A stretch of DNA of 64,000 nt from Blautia wexlerae DSM 19850 (GTDB lineage: Bacteria; Bacillota; Clostridia; Lachnospirales; Lachnospiraceae): positions 3,172,501 to 3,236,500 of the forward strand of contig NZ_CP102267.1 in assembly GCF_025148125.1 (NCBI RefSeq). Reading direction: 5' to 3'. The translations under genes and the position numbers were made by a program. This document shows positions 8,248-19,805 of this stretch, piece after piece. How positions within the stretch are numbered: the stretch's first letter is position 1; every line of letters starts with the position of its first letter. Below the pieces are notes generated by a model. The model saw nothing but the letters and a program-made list of their open reading frames with translations. It ran no database searches and was not told the DNA's origin.

Positions 8248-9402
8248 TTATCTGCGTGCATAGCGTTTCAGCATCGGCAGTACTTCATTCAGAACTTCCA
8301 GGCAGTAGTCAACTTCTTCGAATGTATTCTCCTCTGAGAAGCTGATACGTACAGTGTTCTCGATCTGTGCATTGCTCATTCCCATTGCTGAAAGTGTTGC
8401 GCTTGGTTTTCTCTTATGGCTGGAGCATGCGCTTCCTGCTGATACGTAAATGTTTCTGTCCTCTAAGGTATGAAGCAATACCTCGCTTCTGATTCCCAGA
8501 AAGCTGACGCTTAAGATATGCGGTGCGCCTTCTCTGACAGGCATTCCGTTGATTACTACATCGTCAATCTTAGAAAGTCCTTCTGCCATGCGTTCTTTGA
8601 GCTGGTAAAGATGCTCTACTTTCTCGTCAAAGTTCTGGTACATCATCTTCGCTGCAACACCAAGTCCTGCGATTCCCGGTACATTGTCTGTTCCGGAACG
8701 CATGCCATTCTGCTGGCCGCCGCCGAGAATCAGAGGCTGCACTTTTGCCTTGCTGTTGATGTACAGGAATCCAACTCCTTTTGGTCCATGGATCTTATGT
8801 GAGCTGACAGACAGAAGATGGATATTCCATTTCTTCGGATAAATACGATATTTGCCGAATGCCTGGATCGCATCTACATGATACAGCGCCTTCGGACACT
8901 TCTCCTGGATTATTGCACCGATTTTCTCTACAGGCATAACCGCACCGGTCTCATTATTTACCATCATTGTAGATACGAGAATAGTATCCGGCCTTAATGC
9001 TTTCTCCAATGCGTCAAGTTTTACTACTCCATGCCCGTCTACAGGAAGAATGGTCACTTCAAATCCCTGTTCCTGCAGAAAAGCTACCGGCTGGCTGACT
9101 GCAGCATGCTCTACTGCAGTTGTGATAATGTGATTACCGCTTCGTTTGTTGGCAAGCGCACCACCGATCAGAGCCAGGTTGTTTGACTCTGTTCCACCGG
9201 AAGTGAACAGGATTTCTTTTTCTGTTACTTTCAGTATCTGTGCCAACGTTCTGGCAGATTCTTTGACATACCCTTCTGCGTCTACACCTTTCTGGTGCAT
9301 GGCAGATGGATTTCCGAAATCTTCCATCATTGTTTTTACCACGATGTCCTTTACTTCTTCAAAGCAGCGAGTCGTGGCTGAATTATCAAAATATGCTTCC
9401 AT
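8248..9402 (-). CDS. Cysteine desulfurase (NifS/IscS family), probable ThiI sulfur donor
   Basis: A 384-residue class V aminotransferase starting MEAYFDNSATTRCFEEV. The PLP lysine is K203 in SSHKIHGPKG, and the persulfide cysteine is C326 in SAGSACSSHK. It lies 185 bp upstream of thiI on the same strand. In B. subtilis the analogous NifZ supplies ThiI; no iscU or sufU scaffold gene is nearby, so tRNA thiolation is the likely job, although a wider role cannot be excluded. Confidence 0.9.
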   Translation of the reverse strand: MEAYFDNSATTRCFEEVKDIVVKTMMEDFGNPSAMHQKGVDAEGYVKESARTLAQILKVTEKEILFTSGGTESNNLALIGGALANKRSGNHIITTAVEHAAVSQPVAFLQEQGFEVTILPVDGHGVVKLDALEKALRPDTILVSTMMVNNETGAVMPVEKIGAIIQEKCPKALYHVDAIQAFGKYRIYPKKWNIHLLSVSSHKIHGPKGVGFLYINSKAKVQPLILGGGQQNGMRSGTDNVPGIAGLGVAAKMMYQNFDEKVEHLYQLKERMAEGLSKIDDVVINGMPVREGAPHILSVSFLGIRSEVLLHTLEDRNIYVSAGSACSSHKRKPSATLSAMGMSNAQIENTVRISFSEENTFEEVDYCLEVLNEVLPMLKRYARR

Positions 9403-9423
9403 TTTTGTTCTCTCTTGTTTCTA

Positions 9424-10170
9424 TTATTCATTTTCCAACTGGAACATCAGAACTGAAAGAATCGCAAGTCCTGCTGTCTCAGTTCTGAGGATTCGTCTTC
9501 CAAGTGTAATCGCATGGGCACCTGCTTCCAGTGCCTTTGCTACCTCTTCTTCCTCGAATCCACCCTCCGGTCCGATAAAGATACCGACAGACTGTCCAGG
9601 CTTAATCTCGCTGAGGATTTCTCTGGTTTCTTTCATTCCTTTGGCAAGTTCGTACGGGATCAGTTTTACATCTAACTGTTTCGCAAATTCCAGTGCCTGT
9701 TTGTAGGTCATTACTTCATGGATTTCCGGGATCAGCATTCGCTTGGACTGCTTTGCTGCACTCTCTGCGATCTGCTGCCAGCGAACCACCTTCTTTGCTG
9801 CCTTCTTAACATCCAGTTTCACCACACATCGCTTTGTCTCTACCGGGATTATAGAAAAAGCTCCCAACTCTACTGCTTTCTGGATGATCAGTTCCATCTT
9901 GTCTGCTTTCGGCAGTCCCTGGAAAAGATAAATTTTATTTGGCAGCTCATATTCCGGCTCCTGTGCATAGAGGATATGCAGCAGAACCTCATCCTCTCCC
10001 AGTTCTTCAATCTGGCAGCGGTATTCTTTATCTCCTCCGTCACTGATCCACACATCCTCCCCACATTTCATGCGGAGAACGTTTTTAATATGATTTACAT
10101 CCGTCCCATTGATGTGGATACGGTGTGCCTCTTTCTCAATCTGATAAGGCTCCACAAAAAAACGCTGCAT
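9424..10170 (-). CDS. rsmE: 16S rRNA (uracil1498-N3)-methyltransferase RsmE
   Basis: A 248-residue SPOUT methyltransferase with an N-terminal PUA-like domain (MQRFFVEPYQI through about residue 70). The C-terminal trefoil knot has the SAM motifs GPEGGFEEEEV and LGRRILRTETAGLAIL. It methylates N3 of U1498 in 16S rRNA. It follows prmA by 4 bp, the usual prmA-rsmE pairing behind dnaJ in Firmicutes. Confidence 0.95.
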   Translation of the reverse strand: MQRFFVEPYQIEKEAHRIHINGTDVNHIKNVLRMKCGEDVWISDGGDKEYRCQIEELGEDEVLLHILYAQEPEYELPNKIYLFQGLPKADKMELIIQKAVELGAFSIIPVETKRCVVKLDVKKAAKKVVRWQQIAESAAKQSKRMLIPEIHEVMTYKQALEFAKQLDVKLIPYELAKGMKETREILSEIKPGQSVGIFIGPEGGFEEEEVAKALEAGAHAITLGRRILRTETAGLAILSVLMFQLENE

Positions 10171-10174
10171 AGGA

Positions 10175-11128
10175 TCAGTCCTTTCTTGCTGTTACGGAAA
10201 CCCACTCGCCCTGATGTGTCACTTCTACGACCGTCAGGCCTGCTGCTTTTACTGCCTCCACTACAACTTCTTCTTTCACATCAAGAATACCGGAAGTAAT
10301 GTAGTAAGCGCCTTTTTTCATCTGGTTTACAATTACCGGTGTCAGAGGGATCAGAACATCTGCAAGGATATTTGCTGTTACGATATCATATTTTTCATAT
10401 CCTGCCTGATCCTGAATCGCTTTATCGTCAATGATGTTTCCGATCACCATATCAAAAGTTTCATCCACGATCTGGTTTGCTTCTTTATTCTCTGCAACTG
10501 CAGGAACTGCACATGGATCAAGGTCTGTTCCCAGTACATGTTTCGCACCAAGTTTCAGGGCAACGATACCAAGGATACCGCTTCCGGTTCCTACGTCAAG
10601 CATCTCTGTATCCGGTGTTACATATTTCTTTAACTGGCGAATCACAAGCTGAGTAGTCTCATGCATACCTGTACCGAAGGCTGTACCCGGATCAATGTGG
10701 AGGATCATCTTGTCTTTATCCTCTGCTTTTACTTCTTCCCATGACGGTACGATAAGGATATCATCTACATAGAACTGGTGGAAATACTGTTTCCAGTTGT
10801 TGATCCAGTCCTTGTCCTCTGTCTGAGATTCTTCAATGGTAGCTTCTCCGATGTCCATAAAATTCTTCAGGTCATCTAATGCTTCACGAACATCTTTCAG
10901 GATTGCTTCTTTGTCTGCATCTTCTTCCAGATAAAAATTCAGATAGGCAACGCCGTCATCTGCAGGTCCTTCCGGCATAATATCTACAAACATCTGAGCC
11001 TTGTCTTCCTCAGTCAGAGGCTGTTTGTCCTGAATTTCCACGCCTTCAATGCCGACTTCTGCAAGTGTGCTGATAACGATATCTTCTGCTTCTGTTTTCG
11101 TTTTTACTGTAAAACGGTTCCACTTCAT
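10175..11128 (-). CDS. prmA: Ribosomal protein L11 methyltransferase PrmA
   Basis: A 317-residue protein. Residues 1-90 form the L11-recognition domain. The methyltransferase domain has DVGTGSGILGIVALKLGA (SAM loop), GTDLDPCAV and the catalytic-loop sequence TANILADVLIPL. It trimethylates lysines and the N-terminus of L11. It is the first gene of a prmA-rsmE-desulfurase-thiI leftward series. Confidence 0.95.
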   Translation of the reverse strand: MKWNRFTVKTKTEAEDIVISTLAEVGIEGVEIQDKQPLTEEDKAQMFVDIMPEGPADDGVAYLNFYLEEDADKEAILKDVREALDDLKNFMDIGEATIEESQTEDKDWINNWKQYFHQFYVDDILIVPSWEEVKAEDKDKMILHIDPGTAFGTGMHETTQLVIRQLKKYVTPDTEMLDVGTGSGILGIVALKLGAKHVLGTDLDPCAVPAVAENKEANQIVDETFDMVIGNIIDDKAIQDQAGYEKYDIVTANILADVLIPLTPVIVNQMKKGAYYITSGILDVKEEVVVEAVKAAGLTVVEVTHQGEWVSVTARKD

Positions 11129-11245
11129 GTAATTGTCTCCATTTCTTTATGTTATATAATTAACTATTATCATCCAAAAATATGTCTGGCCCATTCTCTG
11201 TTACTCTGCAGCTATTCCCATAATGCAGCATCTCACCACATCCAG

Positions 11246-11971
11246 TCAATTCTTATTTACCCACCGACTGCATGCTTCACTTATTTTTTCAAAAAAATGT
11301 CTGAATATCTCGTGGCGGTTTCCTTTGCTGTAAAATCTCCACGCCAGTTCTACCAGTGCAACTCCGGCAATGGCATCCACCAGATAATGCTGTTTAAGCA
11401 CCTGGGTAGAAATAATGATCAGTATTGCAAATATCAGTGAAAAATGCTGATACCATTTTGGAATATTCTCTGATTTACTGACTCCGCGCCAGCTCAGCCA
11501 GCTTACATAACAATGGATTGACGGAAATAAGTTAGACGGACTGTTTCCACCATCCATGAGATAAACAAACTTAAGCATCTGCTGGGACCATGTAGTTCCT
11601 GCAAGCTCAGGTCTGACATTGGTAGTTGGCAAAACCAGAAAAATAATAAAACATGTAATATGAACAGTCAGATCAGTTGCCACAAACCGATAAAATCCAT
11701 CTTTTCCTCTCTGTGCAGCCAGAATATAATTCACTGCCCAAAAAGGAAATGCCAGAATATAAATCCAGATAAACTGTGGTATTAACGGCACTGCCCTGTC
11801 CAGTGACATGGTAAAATCAAAATGATATCTGTCTGCTGTCAGTACTCCGCTTCCCCAGTAAATAAGACAGTTTAATACAAAAATGCTTATCAGCGGCAAA
11901 ATTACCCATACAGGGAGATACTTCTCCCTAAAAGCTGCGATCTTCTCTGTTTTTGTCAAATATCTCTCCAT
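11246..11971 (-). CDS. PAP2-family membrane phosphatase
   Basis: A 241-residue protein with about six membrane segments. The phosphatase motifs are FPSIHCYVSW (the PSGH-type motif, here PSIH) and KQHYLVDAIAG, with the catalytic His and Asp. PAP2 enzymes dephosphorylate lipid phosphates such as undecaprenyl pyrophosphate, phosphatidate or phosphatidylglycerophosphate; the substrate cannot be told from sequence. Replacement of the glycine in PSGH by isoleucine is seen in inositol-phosphotransferase-like PAP2 relatives. Confidence 0.82.
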   Translation of the reverse strand: MERYLTKTEKIAAFREKYLPVWVILPLISIFVLNCLIYWGSGVLTADRYHFDFTMSLDRAVPLIPQFIWIYILAFPFWAVNYILAAQRGKDGFYRFVATDLTVHITCFIIFLVLPTTNVRPELAGTTWSQQMLKFVYLMDGGNSPSNLFPSIHCYVSWLSWRGVSKSENIPKWYQHFSLIFAILIIISTQVLKQHYLVDAIAGVALVELAWRFYSKGNRHEIFRHFFEKISEACSRWVNKN

Positions 11972-12042
11972 TTCTCAGGAAACTTTTATTCCTGTCTGTT
12001 CATCTGATTTTTACCGTTACTCTTCAATATACACGACTATAC

Positions 12043-12075
12043 AAAAAAAGAAAAGAGGGTAAACCTCTTTTCTTT
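12043..12075 (-). terminator. Terminator of the heat-shock operon
   Basis: On the minus strand AAAGAAAAGAGG, a 4-nt loop and CCTCTTTTCTTT run into a T tract, 16 bp after the dnaJ stop. The arms are A/T-rich enough to work in either direction. Confidence 0.85.
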
Positions 12076-12090
12076 AATTTTCTTTTATAA

Positions 12091-13278
12091 TTAATCCTCA
12101 AAAGTCTCTTTTAATTTATCCATGAAACTCTTTTTCTTCTTTTCCGGTTTTTCAAAATCATCAGAATCTTTTGATTTCGGACGGTTACCACACGCCTCAT
12201 CGAATTTGCGCAGTGCTTCTTTTGCTTCTTCGTTGAGGTTTGTAGGAACCTGCACAACAAAAGTCACATAATGATCGCCACGTACATTCTTGTTTCTCAG
12301 AGACGGTACACCTTTTCCTTTCAGACGGATCCTTGTGTCTGTCTGAGTTCCGGGTTTCACTTCATATTCAACCTCTCCATCCACTGTGTTGATACGTACA
12401 GTACCGCCCAGTGCTGCCTGCGCGTATGTAAGAGGCGCAGTAGAGAAGATATTCATATCCTGTCTCTGGAAGATCGGATGACGTGCAACATTTACTTCTA
12501 CAAGCAGATCGCCTCTCGGACCTCCGTTTGTACCCGGTTCACCCTTCTCACGGATGCGGATGCTCTGACCATTGTCAATACCTGCAGGTACAGATACCTG
12601 AATCTTCTTTCTTGAAGATGTATATCCGGTTCCGCGGCAGGAAGTACATTTATCCTTGATGATCTTACCTGATCCATGACAATCCGGACAAGTCTGTACA
12701 TTACGCACCATTCCAAACATGGACTGCTGTGTATAAACAACCTGACCTTCTCCATGACATTTCGGACAGGTTACCGGTGAAGTACCCGGCTTCGCACCTG
12801 TTCCATGACAGGTGGTGCACTCGTCTTTCAGTACGATCTCCAGTTCCTTCTCACAGCCAAAGACAGCTTCTTCAAAAGTAATATTTACGCGTGCGCGGAG
12901 ATTAGCTCCCTTCATCGGACCATTATTAGCACGTCTACTTCTGCTGCCGCCGCCAAATAAATCGCCGAAAATATCGCCGAAGATATCACCCATATCAGCA
13001 CCGTTAAAATCAAAACCTCCGAAGCCGCCGCCGGCACCTCCTCCACCGTTTTCAAAAGCCGCATGGCCAAACTGGTCATACTGTTTTCTCTTCTCCGGAT
13101 CGCTTAAGATGGTGTAAGCCTCTGTTGCCTCTTTAAATTTCGCCTCAGCCTCTTTATCTCCTGGATTTACATCCGGGTGATACTTCTTGGCCAGCTTACG
13201 ATATGCTTTTTTAAGTGTTGCGTCATCGGCGCTTTTGTCCACGCCTAAGACTTCATAATAATCTCTCTTATCAGCCAT
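12091..13278 (-). CDS. dnaJ: Chaperone DnaJ
   Basis: A 395-residue co-chaperone. It has a J domain with HPD (KYHPDVNPG, residue about 34), a Gly/Phe linker, four CxxCxGxG zinc repeats ([32 protein letters not shown]; about residues 155-220), the substrate domain, and a charged Lys/Asp tail. It stimulates DnaK ATPase and presents clients. It is the last gene of hrcA-grpE-dnaK-dnaJ, 119 bp after dnaK with a hairpin in the gap. Confidence 0.97.
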   Translation of the reverse strand: MADKRDYYEVLGVDKSADDATLKKAYRKLAKKYHPDVNPGDKEAEAKFKEATEAYTILSDPEKRKQYDQFGHAAFENGGGGAGGGFGGFDFNGADMGDIFGDIFGDLFGGGSRSRRANNGPMKGANLRARVNITFEEAVFGCEKELEIVLKDECTTCHGTGAKPGTSPVTCPKCHGEGQVVYTQQSMFGMVRNVQTCPDCHGSGKIIKDKCTSCRGTGYTSSRKKIQVSVPAGIDNGQSIRIREKGEPGTNGGPRGDLLVEVNVARHPIFQRQDMNIFSTAPLTYAQAALGGTVRINTVDGEVEYEVKPGTQTDTRIRLKGKGVPSLRNKNVRGDHYVTFVVQVPTNLNEEAKEALRKFDEACGNRPKSKDSDDFEKPEKKKKSFMDKLKETFED

Positions 13279-13312
13279 GATTTTAATCCTATACCCGTTT
13301 TATTTATAACAC

Positions 13313-13350
13313 AACTATTCAGTGAGAGAGACTCTCCCACTGAACAGTTA
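13313..13350 (-). other. Intercistronic hairpin between dnaK and dnaJ
   Basis: AACTATTCAGTGAGAG and CTCTCCCACTGAACAGTT pair with few mismatches. There is no T tract, so this looks like an mRNA processing or stability hairpin, or a partial terminator, that could set the dnaK:dnaJ ratio. Confidence 0.6.
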
Positions 13351-13397
13351 TTATTGATATTTCCGTTGCAAATCTCTGCTTTTACAGAAATGTCACA

Positions 13398-15302
<1,905 letters not shown>

Positions 15303-15335
15303 CTAGATTTGATATATTCTATATTTTCATGTAAA

Positions 15336-15980
15336 TTAGTTGGCTACTTTTACCATACTGTGGCGGACTACGAAATCCTTGTAGGTGTAACCCTTCTGGA
15401 ATTCTTCTACCACAATATTCTCACCAGCTTCTTCATCCTCCACATGCATTACTGCGTTGTGGAAGTTCGGATCAAATTCCTTACCCACTGCTTCAATCGG
15501 TTTCACGCCCAGCTCATCTAATGTGGTGATCAGCTGTTTATAGATCATCTTCATGCCATCTGCAAAAGAATCTCCTTCAGGTGCCTGTGCAAGACCTCTC
15601 TCGAAGTTATCCACAACCGGAAGCATTTTCTCAACTATGTCCTTGGCTCCGATGATATACATGCTGGATTTCTCTTTCTCCGTTCTCTTACGGAAGTTAT
15701 CGAATTCAGCCATGTTTCGTTTCAGCCTGTCTGTAAGTTCTTCAATCTGCTGTTCAAATTTATCTTTTTCTTTTTTCTTCTTGCCGAAGAAAGAAGTTTT
15801 TGATTTGCTGTCTTTCTTGTCATCCTGGGAAGCTTCCTCGTCTCCGTCCTCTACCGGGATTTCCTCTGTTTCTGCTTCGCCGTTCTCTACAACTTCAGGT
15901 TCATTCTCAACAGTTTCTTCTGTTACCGGAGTATCTGTTGTCTCTTCTTCCTGAGCTGTGTTCTTTGTTTCTTCTGACAC
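15336..15980 (-). CDS. grpE: Nucleotide exchange factor GrpE
   Basis: A 214-residue protein with a long, very acidic Glu/Thr/Val N-terminal tail (about 70 residues), a coiled coil (KDKFEQQIEELTDRLKRNMAEFDNFRKRTEKE) and the C-terminal beta domain (VGKEFDPNFHNAVMHVEDE). It releases ADP from DnaK. The start is GTG at 15980 with AAGGCGG about 9 bp upstream. It lies 17 bp after hrcA. Confidence 0.96.
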   Translation of the reverse strand: MSEETKNTAQEEETTDTPVTEETVENEPEVVENGEAETEEIPVEDGDEEASQDDKKDSKSKTSFFGKKKKEKDKFEQQIEELTDRLKRNMAEFDNFRKRTEKEKSSMYIIGAKDIVEKMLPVVDNFERGLAQAPEGDSFADGMKMIYKQLITTLDELGVKPIEAVGKEFDPNFHNAVMHVEDEEAGENIVVEEFQKGYTYKDFVVRHSMVKVAN

Positions 15981-15997
15981 TCTCTATTACCGCCTTT

Positions 15998-17038
15998 CTA
16001 ACTCTCTTTCTTAATCAGTTCGTCCAGCTGGACTTTCAAAGCCTTCAGGCTGTCAACTACGTTTGCATAATCCATACGCTTGGGACCGATGATACCGATG
16101 GTACCATGCATTCCTTTTCCAAGTTCGTAAGTGGCTGTGACTACACTGCAGTCTTTCATGGTCTGCACCGGCATCTCATCACCAATGTACACCTGAATTC
16201 CTGTGTTCTCTGTATCAGACATTCTCTCTTTCACCAGGTCTACCAGATCCTGCTTCTCTTCAAATGCTGAAATCAGCTCGCTCGCTTTGCTTGTGTCTGC
16301 AAGCTCCGGATACTTGAAAATGTTGGTTGCTCCTGAAGTATATATCTGCATATCGTCTTCGTCTACCTGGATGGTGTCTGCCACTGCATCAAGGACTGTG
16401 CCAACCACAGAGCCATGTACACCTGCCTGTTCTTTCAGGCGGGCAATCATTCCCAGATTGATATCCTGAATGGGCACCCCATTTAAGTTGGTGTTAAGAA
16501 GAAGATTTAATTTCAGGATTGTCTGATCGTCCATCTCCTCATCCAGATTGATGATCTGGTTTCGGATGACATTGTTATCACTCACTACTACTGCCACAAG
16601 CTGAAGGGGTGTCACACGGGAAAGCTGGATGAATTTAATCTTGCTTCCGCTGTACTGTGGAACAGAGATCATTGTTGCATAGTTGGTATTGGAGGCCAGT
16701 ACCTTTGCTACCTGCTTCAACATTTTATCCAGTTTGTCAGTTTTCTCTATCATGAGATCCTTGATTTCCTGAACCTCTGATTCCTTTTCTTTCATCAGCT
16801 CGTCTACGTAGAGGCGATAACCTTTATCAGAAGGAATTCTTCCGGCTGAGGTGTGGGGCTGTACGATATATCCCATATCTGTCAGGTCTGACATCTCATT
16901 CCGGATGGTGGCAGAGCTTACATTTAAATCTGCAAACTTGGAAATGGTCCGGGAACCCACCGGTTCGCCTGTTTCCATGTAGGTTTTGATGATGGCTTTT
17001 AGTATTTTCTTTTTACGATCATCTAATTCCTGATCCAT
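15998..17038 (-). CDS. hrcA: Heat-inducible transcription repressor HrcA
   Basis: A 346-residue repressor. The N-terminal winged helix (KKILKAIIKTYMETGEPVGSRTISKFADLNVSSATIRNEMSDL) is followed by the GAF-like dimerisation domain. It binds CIRCE, and its activity depends on GroEL. It heads the operon it represses; CIRCE lies 37 bp upstream of the start, so control is autogenous. Confidence 0.97.
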   Translation of the reverse strand: MDQELDDRKKKILKAIIKTYMETGEPVGSRTISKFADLNVSSATIRNEMSDLTDMGYIVQPHTSAGRIPSDKGYRLYVDELMKEKESEVQEIKDLMIEKTDKLDKMLKQVAKVLASNTNYATMISVPQYSGSKIKFIQLSRVTPLQLVAVVVSDNNVIRNQIINLDEEMDDQTILKLNLLLNTNLNGVPIQDINLGMIARLKEQAGVHGSVVGTVLDAVADTIQVDEDDMQIYTSGATNIFKYPELADTSKASELISAFEEKQDLVDLVKERMSDTENTGIQVYIGDEMPVQTMKDCSVVTATYELGKGMHGTIGIIGPKRMDYANVVDSLKALKVQLDELIKKES

Positions 17039-17074
17039 GAAGTTCCACTCCTTTACTGCCTTTGTTTTGGTTTG

Positions 17075-17101
17075 TTAGCACTCATGTTTTAGGAGTGCTA
17101 A
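17075..17101 (-). promoter_or_regulatory. CIRCE operator
   Basis: A perfect CIRCE: TTAGCACTC, 9 bp, GAGTGCTAA. It lies just downstream of the -10 box of the hrcA promoter, at the expected transcription start. A lone second half-site (TAGCACTC, near 17120-17127) lies inside the promoter spacer. Confidence 0.97.
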
Positions 17102-17115
17102 CACCTTATGCTCAT

Positions 17116-17144
17116 AAGATAGCACTCTTGATTTGGTTTGTCAA
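17116..17144 (-). promoter_or_regulatory. Sigma-A promoter of the hrcA-grpE-dnaK-dnaJ operon
   Basis: Reading leftward: TTGACA (17144-17139), 17 bp, TATCTT (17121-17116). It is directly followed by CIRCE. Confidence 0.88.
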
Positions 17145-17210
17145 TATTATTTTGTGAATTTTTTGTTATTTTATGAACAATAGGGGTTATTAAGATTATG
17201 TTATAGAAAA

Positions 17211-17437
17211 GGGACGCGGGGAGAAATTATTGATATTGTGTGCGGTTTCGGACGCTAAGAGATACTAAGTCTGCAGAAATCTGCTAAAGGCATGAGCCGG
17301 CTTGTCAAACTCGCTCCGTCTCAGACTCCGCTCAGACAGGTGATGCAGCCGGCTCATAACGCAGATTTCTGCAGACTAAGTATCTCTAAGCATCCTGCAA
17401 ATGCACACAATATCAATAATTTCTCCCCGCTGGCTGT
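17211..17437 (+). repeat. Long structured palindrome, copy A of an unnamed family
   Basis: The order is: GGGACG; a perfect 28-bp outer arm (17216-17243 with 17403-17430); the unpaired islands GGTTTCGGA and TCCTGCAAAT; a middle stem of about 34 bp interrupted twice where CTAAG faces CTAAG (A-A mismatches); island TAAAGGC opposite AAC; a perfect 11-bp inner stem (17292-17302 with 17347-17357); an apical region with AAACTCGC and GCTCAGACAG; and CTGT after the right arm. Copies B (50558) and C (51985, reverse) share the islands but not the arm sequences. It lies between uvrB and the hrcA promoter and has no plausible gene. Confidence 0.9.
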
Positions 17438-17486
17438 TCAGGACGATTATACAGGCGGGGCTCTCGCCTGGGAGGCGAATCGCCTC

Positions 17487-17622
17487 TTCTATAGCAATCC
17501 TTGTAAATAATGCATTTAAGACAGTTCAGCAAAGTGCGAAAGACAAGGAAGATATCTGACGCAGGATTTCACACTCTGATGGACTGGATTAAGATACATT
17601 ATTTTAGAGAATTGCTATAGAA
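17487..17622. repeat. 136-bp inverted-repeat element (MITE-like)
   Basis: Terminal repeats TTCTATAGCAAT (17487-17498) and ATTGCTATAGAA (17611-17622) are perfect, with a further shared AAATAATG inside. Its right half (GGACTGGATTA ... ATTGCTATA) recurs at 51881-51942, and the end ATTGCTATAGAA recurs at 26674-26685. No transposase is inside. It probably spread as a non-autonomous element. Confidence 0.65.
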
Positions 17623-17684
17623 TAACTATATCACTTGCTTGTCTTCAAATTCGATTACACAGATGAAAAAGACTCAGTATAGCA

Positions 17685-19673
17685 CTATTTATCTAAAATA
17701 TCCAGATTCTTTTTCAGGTCGATCATTTTATCGCGGAGTTCGGCGGCCTGTTCAAAGTTGAGGTCTGCGGCTGCGGCGCGCATTTGTTTTTCTACCTGGG
17801 CGATGAGTTTGGTGAGTTCTTTGCGGGTCATGGACTCTGGGTCTTTCTGGAGTCGGACTTCGGTTTCGGCTACTGCTTTGGATACGGCAATGAGGTCGCG
17901 GACTGCTTTTTTGATAGTAGTCGGAGTGATTCCGTGTTCTTTGTTATAGGCTTCCTGGATGGTTCGGCGGCGGTTGGTTTCGGTGATGGCTTTGTGCATG
18001 GAATCGGTCATGTTGTCTGCGTACATGATTACATGGCCTTCACTGTTTCGGGCAGCTCGTCCGATGGTCTGGATGAGAGAGGTTTCGGAACGGAGGAAGC
18101 CTTCTTTGTCTGCATCCAGGATTGCTACCAGGGTGATCTCCGGGATGTCCAGGCCTTCTCGAAGAAGGTTGATTCCTACCAGAACATCAAAAACATCCAG
18201 ACGCATATCACGAATAATGCGGGCACGCTCTAAGGTATCGATATCGGAATGGAGGTAACGGACTCTGATTCCTACTTCTTTCATATATTCTGTCAGGTCT
18301 TCTGCCATTCGTTTGGTGAGAGTGGTAATCAGGATTTTGTGTTTCTTTGACACTTCTTTGTTTACTTCTCCGATCAGATCATCGATCTGGCCTTCAATGG
18401 GGCGGACTTCTACTTTCGGATCCAGAAGTCCGGTTGGACGGATGATCTGTTCTGCACGGAGGAGTTCATGATCATACTCATATTGTCCCGGAGTGGCAGA
18501 TACAAACATGACCTGATCCAGTTTGGATTCGAATTCTTCGAAGCTTAAAGGACGGTTGTCCTTTGCCGAAGGAAGACGGAAACCATAGTCCACCAATGTC
18601 TGCTTCCGGCTCTGGTCACCGGCGTACATTCCTCCTACCTGAGGTACTGTGATATGAGATTCGTCTATAATAAGTAAGAAGTCATCTCCAAAATAGTCCA
18701 GCAGTGTGTATGGCGGCTGTCCGGGCTTTAATCCTGACAGATGTCTGGAATAATTTTCGATTCCTGAACAGAATCCGGTTTCTTTCATCATTTCAATGTC
18801 GAAATTGGTGCGTTCTGAGATTCGCTGGGCTTCCAGAAGCTTGTCTTCGCTTTTGAAATACTCTACACGTTCTTTTAATTCTTCTTCTATTGCTACAGCT
18901 GCTCTCTGAATCTGTTCTGCTGGCACTACATAGTGGGATGCAGGGAAGATGCTGATATGAGAACGCTGGCATTTGATTTCTCCTGTCAGTACATCAATTT
19001 CTGAAATACGGTCGATCTCATCTCCGAAAAATTCTACTCTCACGGCTGTATCGGAGCTGTTGGCAGGAAAAATTTCCAGGGTATCTCCACGGACACGGAA
19101 GGTGCTTCGGTGGAAGTCCATCTCATTTCTGGTGTACTGAATGTCAATCAGCTCCCGGATTACCTCATCCCTGTCTTTGGTCATTCCCGGACGCAGGGAA
19201 ATCATCATGTCAAAGAATTCCTGAGGGGAACCCAGTCCGTAGATACAGGAAACGGAGGAAATGACCACTACGTCTTTCCGCTCTGACATTGCGGCTGTGG
19301 CAGAGAGACGGAGTTTGTCAATCTCGTCATTGATGGAGGAGTCTTTGGCAATATAGGTGTCTGAAGACGGGACATAAGCCTCCGGCTGATAGTAGTCATA
19401 ATAGGAGACAAAATATTCCACTGCGTTCTCAGGGAAGAATTCTTTCATCTCACCGTAAAGCTGCGCCGCGAGAGTTTTGTTGTGGGCGAGGATGAGGGTT
19501 GGTTTATTAAGCTGGGCGATGACGTTCGCCATAGTGAAGGTCTTACCGGAGCCTGTGACCCCCAGTAAAGTCTCGAACTGGTTGCCTTGTTTAAAACCTT
19601 CGACCAGTTTCTCGATTGCCTGAGGCTGGTCACCGGTTGGTTTGTATTCGGAGTGCAATTTAAAATGATCCAT
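17685..19673 (-). CDS. uvrB: Excinuclease ABC subunit UvrB
   Basis: A 662-residue helicase-like damage-verification subunit. Walker A is [11 protein letters not shown] (about residues 39-49). The beta-hairpin region is [18 protein letters not shown], the DEAD-type box is IIDESH, motif VI is QTIGRAARN, and the C-terminal UVR motif that docks UvrC is [18 protein letters not shown]. No uvrA or uvrC is in the window. An AGGAGAAT site precedes the ATG. I see no convincing LexA box in the 90 bp upstream. Confidence 0.98.
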   Translation of the reverse strand: MDHFKLHSEYKPTGDQPQAIEKLVEGFKQGNQFETLLGVTGSGKTFTMANVIAQLNKPTLILAHNKTLAAQLYGEMKEFFPENAVEYFVSYYDYYQPEAYVPSSDTYIAKDSSINDEIDKLRLSATAAMSERKDVVVISSVSCIYGLGSPQEFFDMMISLRPGMTKDRDEVIRELIDIQYTRNEMDFHRSTFRVRGDTLEIFPANSSDTAVRVEFFGDEIDRISEIDVLTGEIKCQRSHISIFPASHYVVPAEQIQRAAVAIEEELKERVEYFKSEDKLLEAQRISERTNFDIEMMKETGFCSGIENYSRHLSGLKPGQPPYTLLDYFGDDFLLIIDESHITVPQVGGMYAGDQSRKQTLVDYGFRLPSAKDNRPLSFEEFESKLDQVMFVSATPGQYEYDHELLRAEQIIRPTGLLDPKVEVRPIEGQIDDLIGEVNKEVSKKHKILITTLTKRMAEDLTEYMKEVGIRVRYLHSDIDTLERARIIRDMRLDVFDVLVGINLLREGLDIPEITLVAILDADKEGFLRSETSLIQTIGRAARNSEGHVIMYADNMTDSMHKAITETNRRRTIQEAYNKEHGITPTTIKKAVRDLIAVSKAVAETEVRLQKDPESMTRKELTKLIAQVEKQMRAAAADLNFEQAAELRDKMIDLKKNLDILDK

Positions 19674-19760
19674 AATATTCTCCTGTTTTAATCAAATTTC
19701 GCTTATCAAAAATTGAGATATGTTTTAGTATGGTTATGTTTTCAGTATATCATCCTATAT

Positions 19761-19800
19761 AAAAAAAGTACAGAACAAGCGAATACCTGTTCTGCACTTT
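19761..19800 (-). terminator. Terminator downstream of the sensor kinase
   Basis: On the minus strand AAAGTGCAGAACAG, an 8-nt loop and TTGTTCTGTACTTT (one mismatch) lead into seven T. It isolates uvrB from the kinase gene. Confidence 0.88.
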
Positions 19801-19805
19801 AGAAC

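Noticed and set aside
17211..17437. Palindrome copies as simple rho-independent terminators
   Set aside because: The stems are far too long and elaborate, lack a proper T-run, and copy B lies in a divergent gap where no message ends.
17211..17437. CRISPR array or integron attC array
   Set aside because: Copies are single and dispersed, not regularly spaced. No cas genes, integrase or cassette series is present, although the folding logic recalls attC.
17292..17510. 72-residue frame within palindrome copy A
   Set aside because: It is an artefact of the folded repeat; the corresponding frame is not kept in copies B and C.
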